Positions 33,967-45,039 of a DNA stretch of 64,000 nt are shown here, piece by piece (the stretch's first letter is position 1; the number at the start of each line of letters is the position of its first letter). Location: contig RDEW01000012.1 in the NCBI GenBank assembly GCA_011109175.1, forward strand, positions 76,525 to 140,524. Reading direction: 5' to 3'. The DNA comes from Dicyema japonicum. Taxonomy: Eukaryota > Dicyemida > Rhombozoa > Dicyemidae. Below the pieces are notes generated by a model. The model saw only the letters and a program-made list of their open reading frames with translations. It had not been told where the DNA came from and did not search any database. A program made the translations under genes and the position numbers.

Positions 33967-34734
33967 CTTTAAGTATAGCACTTCTCCAATCTCCTCCATT
34001 ATTAACAAATTCCACCAATATTTGATACACTAAATAAGTAATAACATACTAACCATGATTAACAGCTAATATTCTACACATTCCCTTACTGATAGTATCC
34101 TCACCAATAGGAAGTCGAGCATGTTTTATTTGCTTGTCATGAGCAAGTCTCAATGTAAGTTCCTAATCAAATAAAAAAGAGGAAATCCTTATGAAAGTTG
34201 TGGTCAATGAGGGCCCCGATTACATACACACAGTGTTCATTCACCTCCTCTAACGTGTTTGGAGAATCTCCCGTTAAGTAGACAATGTCATTTTGATCGA
34301 ATATGTCAAAATAGTTTTCTTTGTGGAAGAATACGTCCCATCTAGAGTGGTCAATATTCATGAATGCAATAACGTTTTCGTCAAAACTAGTAAAATGCAG
34401 TTGCAATGGGTTTAACGACTTTCGATTAGAGCTATAGCAGTGAGCCAATTGTGTGCAGAGTTTTGCTCGGTCCAGCTATAAATCAGCAATTTAACTTTTT
34501 CTAGCATATATTCATGGAATGAACAGTCGATAACCACGTGGACTCTACTTTTGGAATCAATCATCAGATTCACTGTTTTCGGATTACGTTTCTGTACTCT
34601 TTTTTCACGTTTGAGTTTTCTAGAGTGACTTCATTGAATTACTTTTTTATTTTATAATTTTCAATTCTCCTACGACGCTTTTCTTCTTTCTTTGATTGCT
34701 TTTTAGATTTTGTCGACATCACGTTGTCTTCCAT
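33935..34734 (-). CDS. TRMT10A: tRNA (guanine-9-N1)-methyltransferase, TRMT10 family
   Basis: SPOUT-class methyltransferase that methylates G9 of tRNAs. Five exons (34643-34734, 34496-34619, 34188-34475, 34054-34162, 33935-34029) give 235 residues, against about 340 in human TRMT10A; the shortness is mostly at the two ends. Introns are 23, 20, 25 and 24 nt. A lysine-rich N-terminus ('MEDNVMSTKSKKQSKK') is followed by 'VHVVIDCSFHEYM', 'QLAHCYSSNRKSLNPLQLHF', 'IVYLTGDSPNTLEEV', 'VYVIGALIDHN', 'KHARLPIG', 'ILAVNHVYQIL' and 'GGDWRSAILKAVPQRK'. These cover the family's SAM-binding knot, including the GxxDHN loop. All phases agree. The third intron has GA instead of GT at its donor. The stop is TAG at 33935-33937. 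It could equally be the TRMT10B-type paralogue. Confidence 0.92.
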
Positions 34735-34848
34735 TTGGTTAAAATTAAGAATTTTAATTTAAAATAATTATTTATAATTTAATTTTATATATTTATGATT
34801 CCGGAATCATTATTAACCTATTATTAATTCCACCAGGAGACAATTTTC

Positions 34849-37800
34849 GATGTGGTTCACCTTCACGTGGAGAAAATTGGATACCAGTATCAATCTGGCA
34901 ACTAAAAGAACCACAACTATTCCTCTGTCACCTTTTCAACGACCTCTGGGATGTCGGACAGAATGATGGCGGCTATCGAGCGGGCGCGTAGCTTTCGCTC
35001 CCAAAGATCGGATTGGCTACTCCTAATCCTTGCTGGGGACATCAAACAGAACCCCGGGCCCAATAAGAACGGGAAATTCCTCAACATCATGTCAAAATAA
35101 ACGGGCTCACACGCAAATCAAATGAACTTTTTTCATTTCTAACTTCCCACAAAGTTGATATTGCCATGCTACAGGAAACGAAACTATCAAAAAGTCAGCG
35201 CTTCCACACTACAAAGATTACTCAATTATCCGCCGTGGTCGACCGAATTCAAACAGAGGAGGTGGTGTTTTCATACACAAATCTATTCCATTCTTCAATA
35301 CTTCCGCTCAGACACAAGCTCTGTTTGAAGATGAACATCACATCGAACTTACTTCCGTCTTGTTGAAAATAAACCACACAAGGTATACATTTGTAAAAAT
35401 TTACATCCCGCCACCAAGTCCCAGTGTGAAACATTACTCCCCAAAACTAACCGAATTGCAAAAGATTGAAAATATGATAATCTGCGGAGACCTAAATGCA
35501 AAAGATCCTCTCTGGCTAATCGGCCAAAAGAGTAATGAGAGGGGGTTTCAGGTCCTCTCTCAACTAGAACAATTAGTTATCCTCAATGACAGGAAATCAC
35601 ACACTCGAACAGCTTCCAGACCTGGACACTCTAATACATCACCCGACCTCACACTATGTTCTCCATCACTATCTTCGGCGATATCTTGGAGAATTGTATA
35701 TGACCTACACTCGGACCATAATCCAATTCTACTGTCAATCGAACTACTCTCGCCTATTGTTAGGCATCGGAAAACTATAACGAATTACAAACGTGCAAAA
35801 TGGGATTCATTCAGAAAAGAAACAGAAAAATTTCTATCCGACTTTTCCGTTGAGAATTTCATACCGCAATGAAATTTTTTAATGAGGTCATCCTCAGTGC
35901 CGACAAGAAATACATTCAAGAGGACTCATTGCAGACTATAATCCCAATTTCACTAAGGAAATTATTGAAAAGATTCATACAAGACGTCGACTCAAAAAAT
36001 AAAGAATTTATACAACCGAACAACCTTAATAGCGAAATTACAGAATTAATCAACAAGAGGAAAACAATTTCATCACAAAAATTAACCACCAAACAAAACT
36101 AAAGGAATTTTAGGGTATTTTACGTGGAATTCAGTCGAAACAAAATAGAATGAAGATAACCCACGCCACCAGTATTGACAAGAATCAAACACCACGTGAT
36201 TACACTCATCAGGCAGATGTCATAATGGACCACTACGCAAAAGTGAGTCACATAGATATGAACAAATGCTCCCGTTTATGCAAATTGAATAACGTTCAAA
36301 CTCCTCAAGGAAATCCGATTGAGATCAGTACGTCGGATGTCGAAAAACTCATCAAAACGCCAAAAATTCTCCTGCCAAAGGGCTTGATGAAATCTGCATT
36401 TAAAGCACCTGGGAATGCAAAAACTCAAAGCAATAACAGACATAATTTCTGTGTCCATCAACACCTGCAGAATTCCTGCACTATGGAAAAAATCCAAAAT
36501 AATCCCAATCCTGAAGCCCAAGAAAGATCCTTCGGATCCGGGATCTTTCAGACCAATTTCACTACTATCTGTAGTATCGAAAATTGTTGAACGTGTTGTA
36601 CTGAAACTAATATCGAAGTATCTTCCCTGATTTTCAACATGGATTTCGTCCACAATACTCAACATTTGCACATCTCTCTATCCTAACTCAACATATCGCT
36701 GATGGTTTTAACAATTATAATCCTCCCAAACGGAATATCCTCGCATCGATCGACCTAACCAAAGCTTTCAATCGAATATCAGGGCGCGTGCTAAGTAACA
36801 AAATTATTGTATCTGGAATTCCTCCACGTCTTCAGAATGGTTAACAAATTTCCTCTCTGGAAGAATTGGTCGAGCTGAAATTTTGTCATGTCTATCTCAT
36901 TACAGACTCCTTCCAAATGGAGTTCCCCAAGGCTCCGTTTTATCACCTACCTTATTCAACTTACACCTAAACGACATTCCAATCAATTCCACTTCATTGC
37001 ATGCGGATGACATGATTGTTGCCTCTAAAGACATAGACATTAACGAAGCAACAAAAGATGTTCAGATCCACTTGAACACTCTTAAAGAGTGGCTTGGAGC
37101 AAACCACCTATCCCCCCTTACATTGAAATCCACCGTCACTGTATTCACGTCCAACCGCCGCCAACTAAATTTTTAACCAATTTTAACAATTCATGGACAA
37201 CCACTCACCGCTACGAAACATCTCAAAATACTCGGAGTTATTTATGACCAACTACTAACTTTCTCTAAACGTGTGAAGGAACAATGTACAAAGGCCTCTC
37301 ACAAGATCAACATACTTAAAACTGTGTCAGGCCATTCCTTTGACCAAAGCAAAGAAGCCCTAACCATCATAAACAATTCATTCTAACAACTATTAACTAT
37401 GCAAGCCCTTGCTGGTCAACCTCTGCCTCTCTTACTTCTATTGACAAATCACAAAAAGTACAAAACATCACGCTCAGGATAATTACTGGATGTCTCAGAT
37501 CAACCCCTGTCGATCATTTACATTGGGAGTCAAAGATCCTTCCAATTGGAGACCATCTGGAAATGAGAGCCCTGCAGTTCCTCTCCCAAGCCTAAAGTCT
37601 AGAACATCCCTGCCACTCCCTATGCAAGCCGCAGAACAAAATGAAAATTTTAATGACAACCAGTGACCTGTCTCGAATGTTATCATCCATTCCTTCCATC
37701 CCCAATGACAGGAGTAGTCTGAAACAGAAACACGTTTTTGTTTCTACGAGAAGCATCCGAAGACTCAGAGACAATAAAATATAACATCGACCCCCTCTTC

Positions 37801-38090
37801 CAATAGACCAATCAGAATCCTCTCTTTCAAAGGACGTGCGAGTAAACCTGGCTCATCTACGATGTGGGCACCACCCATATCTACCAACATATGATATACT
37901 CTGCCTTTTTTGCAACCTCCACGTGCTGACAACAAATCACCTATTTCAATGTCATGAATTGGCACAACGTTTCTCCACAATGCCGGAACTTACCGATCTA
38001 TGGGAGCGACCAACATGTGCTGCTGACTAATTAATAGCTGCTGTCCTCCTACAAGTTAGTGAGGCTGGGGTTACTTAACTAACTAACATA
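34849..38090 (+). mobile_element. LINE-B, near full-length but decayed
   Basis: It starts at the shared leader 'atgtggttcacc' (34851). A small leader frame with a 2A-like motif comes first. The endonuclease is readable in pieces: 'KIENMIICGDLNAKDPLWL', 'SPDLTLCSPSLSSAISW' and 'DLHSDHNPILL' (35360-35872). Then come the linker, 'SFRPISLLSVVSKIVERV' (RT start, 36540), 'RLLPNGVPQGSVLSP' and 'LHADDMIVASKD' (catalytic box, 36900-37050). A C-terminal finger 'CLFCNLHVLTTNHLFQCHE' lies near 37900 and a terminus of the form SEAGVT at about 38060-38077. Many stops and frameshifts are needed, so it is inactive. Confidence 0.78.
34951..35097 (+). CDS. LINE-B leader peptide with 2A-like motif
   Basis: A 48-codon frame: the ATG at 34951 opens 'MSDRMMAAIERARSFRSQRS', then a hydrophobic 'DWLLLILAGDIKQNPGP'. 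The last eight residues (35038-35061) match the 2A consensus D(V/I)ExNPGP except for K in place of E. From family knowledge, functional 2A-like sequences sit at the N-terminus of CR1-like and other LINE proteins, where ribosomes skip the last peptide bond. The frame stops at 35095-35097 before reaching the endonuclease, so in this copy the fusion is broken. Confidence 0.6.
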
Positions 38091-38244
38091 TTAGTATTCT
38101 TATTAGGTCAGATAAGTAATACGGAGAGACCCGTTCAAAAAAGACATTCATTTTGGAGTGGGGAGAGCAAATAATCATTTTTACTGTGTGACTAATTCCA
38201 CAGTTGATGACACCAGGAACGGCTAACCAGGCTAACACTTATTG

Positions 38245-39300
38245 ATAGGGTGATTTTTTTAACCTAAAAAATTAACTTTATTAACCTAAAAAAATTAACC
38301 AAAAAATTTAACTTTATAACTAAACACTAAAACTTTTTGTTACACATACAAATTACATAATTTTCTAAATTTTCTGGTAGAAAATTTCGGTTGGATCTTA
38401 GAAAACTCTTTATCTCAGAGAAACATCGTTCAACCGAGCACGAAGTTGGCTGACAATTCAGGAGTAATGAATACTCGGCAGGAAAAATATGTGAATTATT
38501 CATTTTAGTTATGTTTGAAATATCATTTTTTGAAGCCTTTTATTTATGTATTTTTTAATAAATTTGTTGTCACTTTCAAATTCCAACGATTCTAAATTAT
38601 CATAGGCTTGTTCAATTGTGAAGCCTGTAGTTTCAAAATTCTTAATAATATCTGCAATAGCGACATTATTCGGAAACCTGGAATGTTCGAATAGCTTCGG
38701 ATAAGGCCACATAGACTGCTAACTAACACGTGGTTTTTGAGACTTTCTTTAGCTGTTCGAACTAGATATCCATCATCCGCGAATGATTCGAAAATATTTT
38801 GAACTCCGATCAGATTTTATGAATAGTATGTAGCGGCCTTAAGCCAGGTCCCCCATCTTGTCAAATGCACACGAGGTGGAATGGCGATGTTTATGTCTTT
38901 GAATATTAGTTTTCTTCTATTGTTCTTGTTAATTGCTGCTTGTACAGTAGCTATCATCAAATCAATTTCCGGATAAGAGTCTCCTATTTTCTCACAACAG
39001 ATAATTTGAAGCATCCGAAATTAACAAAAGGAAATTTTCATTTTGAACCAAATTATTTCCAAGTGCAACGTCGACTATCTGAGTAATGATGTTATTGTTA
39101 GGAGCAGATTCTATCGCCTTAAACGATATCAGATATGTTGTTTCAGGAGAATTTAACGATCCAATAATCACAGCAACGTATCTTTGGCCCCGGATTTTTG
39201 TTTCATCCGTATTAGAAAAAACTTTTGATTGCTACAAAATAAAGTAAATTTTTATACACAAGTTTTTGTTGAATTAACAATTTTTGACCCATTATGATTT
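38245..39300 (-). pseudogene. hAT-type transposase remnant
   Basis: Minus-strand pieces in order: 'VFSNTDETKIRGQRYVAVII' (about 39140-39230), 'SPETTYLISFKAIESAPNNN', 'ISDASNYL', 'DSYPEIDLMIATVQAAINK', 'PPRVHLTRWGTWLKAATYYS' (about 38820-38880), and a C-terminal 'FEHSRFPNNVAIADIIKNFE'. The order and the LTRWGTW block are those of hAT-like transposases of the CGGBP1-associated group. The N-terminus is missing and several breaks are present. The left border near 38249 reads 'tagggtgat', like the end near 52391, possibly a terminal motif. Confidence 0.6.
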
Positions 39301-39425
39301 GATCCACACAGCTTCTAGCTTTTGATGGTGAGGGAACTCGTACAGAGCCTCTGTAAAACAATTCTCTAAGTCACGGCATAGATAGTTTGTTTAGTTAAAA
39401 TAATTTTAACCTTATAATTTAAACC

Positions 39426-39482
39426 TAATAATAATAGCCTTTTTCACGGAGCCGTGGTATTAGCTTTGCATAGGCAGTCATT
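39426..39482 (-). mobile_element. SINE tail fragment
   Basis: 'taataataatagcctttttc' and then 'cacggagccgtggtattagc' match the 3' tail of the SINE copy at 51020 almost exactly, for about 50 bp, in the same orientation. The body is absent beyond 39479. Confidence 0.7.
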
Positions 39483-39527
39483 TTACTTATTTTTTTATTT
39501 ACTATTATTAAATTTTAACTTTTTAGC

Positions 39528-39810
39528 TTAGTTCGCCCTAATTATTGATATCGAAAATGTGTCAGTTCCGGAAAGCAACACCGGGAAAAGATGAGAATAT
39601 TGTTGAGAGAAGCAGAGATTACCTGATGATAATTTCCTTTTAATTACAGCTAATAGAATCCAGGAGAACAAACAACATCTCGAGTTTCCAGTTGAGGCAT
39701 AACATCCAGGCATAAGGAGTCTGGATGGGAAAAAGCAAATGGTTCTTTTTGGTGTTTTTCTACACTGAGCGCCCCACAAAAGGTGAACCACATGACGCCA
39801 CCTTAAAATT
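39528..39810 (-). pseudogene. LINE-B 5' leader fragment
   Basis: On the minus strand, 'ggcgtcatgtggttcacctt' (39784-39803 as the complement) matches the start of other LINE-B copies. An 87-codon frame follows with no conserved domain. It appears to be a 5' end without the protein-coding body. Confidence 0.4.
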
Positions 39811-39879
39811 TCAATGGAATGGGTCAGGAATCAGTTAGTTTATTTTAACCCGTGGTCTTTTTTTTATAATTATTATTAC

Positions 39880-40111
39880 CCTATATTTTCCGGATAAATT
39901 TGATGAATTATCACTTCAAATCACGGAAAATAGTATCCGGGAGTACTCCGAGGACCACATCATCCAGATACCATATGTTTAAGGGCAAGCGCGGAAGTTT
40001 GGTGATTTTCTCTGTTGCAAAACAAAACAATAGGGGTCCAAGGGGATCTCCCTGTTGCACTTCAGAATATATTGCAGGACAAGCGTAATTATATTGTTTC
40101 TTGCAAGACAA
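39880..40111 (-). pseudogene. LINE-Y reverse transcriptase fragment (YLDD)
   Basis: The minus strand reads 'SEVQQGDPLGPLLFCFAT' and then 'PLNIWYLDDVVLG', the two central RT blocks of the LINE-Y family, including an intact LDD. The frame is open for 66 codons only. It complements the fragment at 4960-5680, which has the flanking blocks. Confidence 0.65.
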
Positions 40112-40114
40112 ACC

Positions 40115-40870
40115 TAATTATATTTAAAGAGGTAGCAATTAAAAATTAATACAAATTTAATATTCGATATTTTTCGTATTAAAATATTGAAAAAAAAATC
40201 ATCGGAAATATAAAAGCGCCATGAGCGGATTGAACATGCTCGGATGTCCCCAACAAATATCAAATCTGTCAATTTTCCCACTGTAACACCACGACCATAA
40301 TTTGGTTTAACATTTTTTAAATAAAAAATGTTTATTAAGTCTATAATCAATGATGGACTATTTTTACTTAGTGAAATTCGAAAGATTTAAATCTCTCAAT
40401 TCGGCTCTGACCATTTATTGTATATTAGTTTTTGTTGGTACACAATGTTTATGATCAAATTTGATCCTGTCCGAAGCTTAGAATAATCTATACAAGTAAC
40501 AAAAAATTATTATTTCCTTATTTATGTTTTATTTAAAATGTTTTAATTTTATTAATTTTTATAATAATTGTTAAAATATTAAAATACATTTATAAAATCA
40601 ATTATTAAATTAATCCCTGAATATTAAATTATTAGAATGAAAGCTTATTGTTGGCAAATGATTGACGGAAAAATAGTTTTCAACCACAAACTAGCGCGAG
40701 AATTAGAAAAACTGAGAGTCCAATCCATTCAAACATTGACCCTTAAAATGAATCAAATCGCTTTCAAAAACCAATTTAAAAAAGATAAACTTCAAAAGTG
40801 TCACAAAGGCTAAATTTAAATTTAAATTTTAGGATTCTACAAAAAATTTGGGGCAGTGGGAAGTTTCTAT
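40115..40870. other. AT-rich stretch with one small unassigned frame
   Basis: A 58-codon frame at 40637-40813 (+), 'MKAYCWQMIDGKIVFNHKLA' and onward to a lysine-rich end, has protein-like composition, but I do not recognise it and see no introns that would extend it. The rest has no coding signal. Confidence 0.3.
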
Positions 40871-41039
40871 GGCATCGGAGATTCCTGCACGTATTAGAAC
40901 TAACAAGAATTTGATATAATAAATTGTTAATGATTATAAATAAAATATGAATGANGGCATCGGAGATTCCTGCACGTATTAGAACTAACAAGAATTTGAT
41001 ATAATAAATTGTTAATGATTATCAATAAAATATGAATGA
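40871..41039. other. 84-bp duplication around a single N (probable assembly join)
   Basis: Positions 40871-40954 and 40956-41039 are identical except for one base and are separated by a single N at 40955. This is the same pattern as at 27128 and suggests an unmerged overlap. Confidence 0.85.
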
Positions 41040-41619
41040 TTATTTTGTTAATATTAACAACCCAAAATATCGTCATTGCACTTTAAAGGTTATTATCATG
41101 TTATGTGTGCCCTTATAATATTAACCCTGGACACGTACTATTTTTGTAAACCAATCAACCTCTTTCGTTTATATAATAATTTTGTTTTTTATGCTAATTC
41201 TATCATTTATGGTTTATTAAATTATATTCTTTATTCTATTACTTCTATGACTACCAACAAATAAATTAATAAAACTTATCAATGTTAGAACCACTCACAG
41301 GAAAAGTACCAACAATGCCCCAAGTCACAAAACTTTAAACAAACTCCCTTTATACTCAAATCAATTGGTACTCGTAGACGCAATGGACAAACGATGACTA
41401 TCTTTCCTTTCGTCGATTGGAAACCCATTTTCTCCTATCACGGATACAAAAATTTTCGCTTCGAACATTTCTTGTTTTTCATGCAAATAAAAAAGGATCT
41501 AAATTTAAATATCGATTTAATTAAAAATTGATTTTTTCAGATATCAACAAAGCATGGGTTTGGCCGCCAGAGAGACATCTGTACATAAATTCGAGAAACT
41601 ACTGGAGTTCGAATCAACA
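41040..41619. other. AT-rich stretch, no supported gene
   Basis: Only short frames. A plus-strand reading near 41380-41600 has some protein-like runs but is interrupted by stops that no GT-AG intron of the local size removes cleanly. Confidence 0.35.
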
Positions 41620-42050
41620 TTACCGCTTCTGTCTAGTTGCTTGAATATGTGGTGGGAGAGTCTCTTGAAACAATGCTTTCTTGATTAAGTGTTGAGACCA
41701 CCTTCGACAATGATAAGGTCCGAAATGAATCTCTATTTAGCTTGTAGTAAAAAAATTTCAAACAAATCAGTGGATGTGTAATGGAGCAGTATATACCTAT
41801 TGACATCATACTTTTTTTTGCCAAATTAACCAAATGATGTTTTAGAACTGGGATAAATACCAAGGTCCCTTCGAACGGTACACGTTCAGTGCTGTTGAGA
41901 CAAGTGATAAGTCTTTGTTTTTCCTCAAAAGGTTGTATCGTCCAGTTACGCTTAAAAACCGTGAAATCTAGAGGTTCATTTGGTTTACCTCTATTGCTAT
42001 AGACAACGTGAGATAGAATAATTAGTAATTTTTTTTGTCTAAATAAAAAT
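41620..42050 (-). CDS. Unrecognised candidate gene, partial model
   Basis: A minus-strand frame continues from about 42050 with protein-like text, including 'RGKPNEPLDFTVFKRNW', 'EEKQRLITCLNSTERVPFEG' and 'LVFIPVLKHHLVNLAK'. A 22-nt GT-AG intron can join 'FRTLSLSK' to 'KALFQETLPPHIQATRQKR', with TAA at 41620-41622. I do not recognise the product. The middle part ('CSITHPLICLKFFYYKL') is less convincing and may hold another intron. No start codon was chosen; the true 5' end is probably upstream. It may be one small host gene or a piece of one. Confidence 0.35.
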
Positions 42051-42224
42051 AATTTTTGACCCTTTAAAGCTCAAGATAACTACAACAAATATAATGGGGT
42101 CAATAATAGACAATGTTAAGATAAGGAAATTGTATAAAGCAGGCCCTACTTAACAATCAATATTAACAGTACTAATATTCTAGATTGAATGATTATAAAA
42201 AACCAAAAATGATAAAGTTATGAT

Positions 42225-42515
42225 CTAAATTGTAGGATTGGGTCTATTAGCAGTATTCCTTCGATGACTCGACTAAATATGAATAAAAAACTTCACTTCA
42301 TTCTCTCTCATCATTTCACGGAGAAAGGTTCGTTCTTCAATACTTAAACTATGATGATCAATGACAGTTAACTTGTGAATATATGTTCTAGGATCCTCCA
42401 TTGGGCCCTCAATAGCCGATTCGGTCAATTGATCATTATTGTAAGATAATCCCATAACTCTGAGTCTTTCAGCTCGCTCTAGACGCTCTTTCAGGCCAGG
42501 TGGAGGCTTAACCAT
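42225..42515 (-). CDS. Small unrecognised protein with one 24-nt intron
   Basis: Exon 1 (42297-42515) starts at ATG 42513-42515 and reads 'MVKPPPGLKERLERAERLRV', then 'GPMEDPRTYIHKL' and 'SLSIEERTFLREMMRENE'. A 24-nt GT-AG intron (42273-42296) joins it to exon 2 (42225-42272), ending 'NTANRPNPTI' with TAG. The product is 88 residues, highly charged and probably helical. Composition and a clean mini-intron argue for a real gene. I do not recognise the family. An upstream exon cannot be excluded. Confidence 0.5.
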
Positions 42516-42659
42516 GAAAAGTACAAGATAGAACACAATTTAGTATATTGATTGAATATTCAAATTAAATTGATTTTAATAATCTAAAATAAAATTAATA
42601 AAATAATATTGTGACATAAAAATTATATTTCGCTTTTAGGCCAAATAAATTCTTATTTA

Positions 42660-44200
42660 TGAAGTTTTATGTCGGAATCAGCCACAAGAAATTCCTGAAA
42701 ACCAGCCCTTCCTCTACGACCACGAAGCCAAAAAGGTCTGCTTCAATATATTGCTTATCACATTCCGATATTTGGACTGAAATCAAAAATACAAAATCTT
42801 CCCTCTCCTGCGGTCCTGATTTTATTCCGGCTATTCTGCTCAACATCTTAGCCCAATTGGAATAGAAGCACTCTGAAACATCTTTAACTTTTCAATAAAC
42901 CATAACCAAATTCCAGACATTTGGAAACAGTCCCCACCTCACCTAATTGAACCAGTTCATTATTGAAGGCTTTTCTGCAAAACCACATCTAAAATCTGTT
43001 TTATGCTGTTTCGACTTACAAAAAGCCTTCGATCTGTATCCAGGAAAATTTTCACTTAAAAAATATTTAGACTATCCATCAACTCGAACATAAAATTATG
43101 GCTTTCAAATTTCCTCAGCGGAAGGGCGTGTTTGCTTGGATGGGATTCGATCAGTCTCAAGAATACTTCCAAATGGAGTTCCCCCTGTCTCCTGCCCTAT
43201 TCAACTTATACCTTTCCGACATTCCCAACCCAGTTATGGAAGACTCGATAATTCTCGCCTATGCTGATGACCAACTCATTATTTCACGTGATCAAGACTT
43301 CACGAATGCTTTAAAGAAGTACAAGAACTCTTGCTTCAAATTCAAACTTGGCTACATCAAAACCGGATAAACATATCTCCCGGAAAATCCTCCACCACTC
43401 TATTTACCTCGGACAAAAGGCTCGGAAGATGTACCGTGGATCTATTCCTGGACAACGAAAAAATCCCTTTTACGAAGAACCCTAAAATTCTGGGGGTCAC
43501 TTTTGATACCCACATGTGTTTTTCTGCCCATATTGAGAAGACCATTGGAACTTGTCAGAGGAAAATTGGTTTAATCAAAACCATATTTGTTTGAATAAAA
43601 AAGCCATTCCCTGCTCTCGGTATTCTCTATAAGCAATTCATCGAGCCGACTATCTGTTATGCCTGTGCAGCATGGGAATTAATCTCTCGTGGACCAACCG
43701 TCTTAAAGTTGATAACACCCTATGTCGAGCTGCGACTACCATAATGCACATCGCAAAGCTGAACAATATTCTATCCAGTCCCTTTGACCACCTTATCAAG
43801 CAAAACGGCAAGAGTTTTTTAACCTTAACCCTCCAGCAGGACCTGTCGTCGACAAACCGTCTGTGTCAAGCAGTTTCCAGAAGCACATTACCCCCAGTTG
43901 GTCTTCTCACAAATACAGTCCCCCGCCCGTACCGTTACTGTGTTGGGTCAAAAGTCCAACATCGGAGAAACTGAGAAAGCTCATCAGGATTGTCGGGATC
44001 ACCTAATTAATTTCAAGAGATTAAATATTGGTGTTTTTGGGTTAATAATAATCATTAATAGGAACGCGACTACAGAGAACCAGTTATAAAGACGATGCGA
44101 ACTTGCGTGGGCTTTAGGGAGGAACATCGTGCCCATCTGAAGTCCTTCTTGGAGCGTAAGGGAATTAGTTCTGTGTTACTGTGGTCTTTGGATTTTTTCA
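42660..44200 (+). pseudogene. LINE-B reverse transcriptase, the pre-satellite state
   Basis: Plus-strand pieces: 'TKSSLSCGPDFIPAILLNI' (RT start, 42790-42850), a decayed palm, 'FPLSPALFNLYLSDIP' and 'YADDQLIISRD' (intact YADD, about 43260), then 'NISPGKSSTTLFTSDKRLG' (43371-43430), 'KNPKILGVTFDTHMCFSAHI' (43472-43530), and a decayed C-terminus with 'IMHIAKLNN' and a final 'EHRAHLKSFLERKGIS' near 44120-44165. Over 42860-43415 it is closely similar to 6895-7635. Here the segment corresponding to the satellite unit is present once and continues into normal LINE sequence. Several frameshifts make the copy inactive. Confidence 0.8.
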
Positions 44201-45035
44201 TTATATTTGATTTCCAAATGGGATTACTCACTGTGTGTTACAAACAATAATAAACAAGGTGTCACCTGGTTCCCATATTTTCATCAAAATCAAATTGACT
44301 AACCTTTTTTCACTTTTCCTTCCGTAATGGATATAGATAGCCATGAGGTTTTTTATAATCTCTCTGGTTTTTTTTGTTTGCAACATTATATGTAATTTCA
44401 TTCCTACTTGTTTTTCTACAAATATAAATGGAATTCCAAACTAAGTATTGATAATCTTCCACGTATTAAAACTATCTCCTCATAAACGGATGTGCTTCCT
44501 GAGCTGTGATATTTTATGTTTTAGATGGTACTTAAATAATAAATTATAATGTAACCTCTCACAATCAAACTAGATAACTTTGTTATAATGTTCTCATAAA
44601 TATTACGACTCGTGGTCACTAAACGCAAAAGTAGATTATACAAAACAAGTTCTTTAGAGTTTCGTCGCGTGGCCCATGTGGTGCTTCGCGGCTAATTGGT
44701 GATATTTCTGTTTGTTCGTCTGTTCCTTCTCTTTTTTCCTATTAGAGTGGCGTCATGTGATCCACTTGTCTAGGTGGTGCCCAGTGCCAGGCCGGCATGA
44801 AAAAAAATCATTTGCTCTCCCCCACTTTACTGGAGGGGTTTCCACAACTGCAAGTATGGACGTCTTACCCTTTATGCTGATTCCGGATGGACTCTGTAGA
44901 AGTGGAAACTGGATAAACTTAATTAGTTATTTACTTTAACTTCTTTCTCGGTGTAATTAATTTAGAGTTTCGTAAAGAACATATTTTAACGTTCATCAAA
45001 ATTAACATTAAATGCTTTGCCGTTCTGCAAGAGTA
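44200..45035 (+). other. Intergenic stretch with a LINE-leader fragment
   Basis: At 44743-44765 the text 'gtggcgtcatgtgatccact' resembles the LINE-B leader, and a 75-codon frame over 44712-44939 follows with no known domain. I take it as a 5' end of a LINE-B without body. The flanks are AT-rich and empty. Confidence 0.35.
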
Positions 45036-45039
45036 TCTT

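Noticed and set aside
40637-40813. 58-codon frame as a real gene
   Set aside because: No homology recognised, no intron evidence and no neighbours suggesting function; kept only as a note in the region entry.
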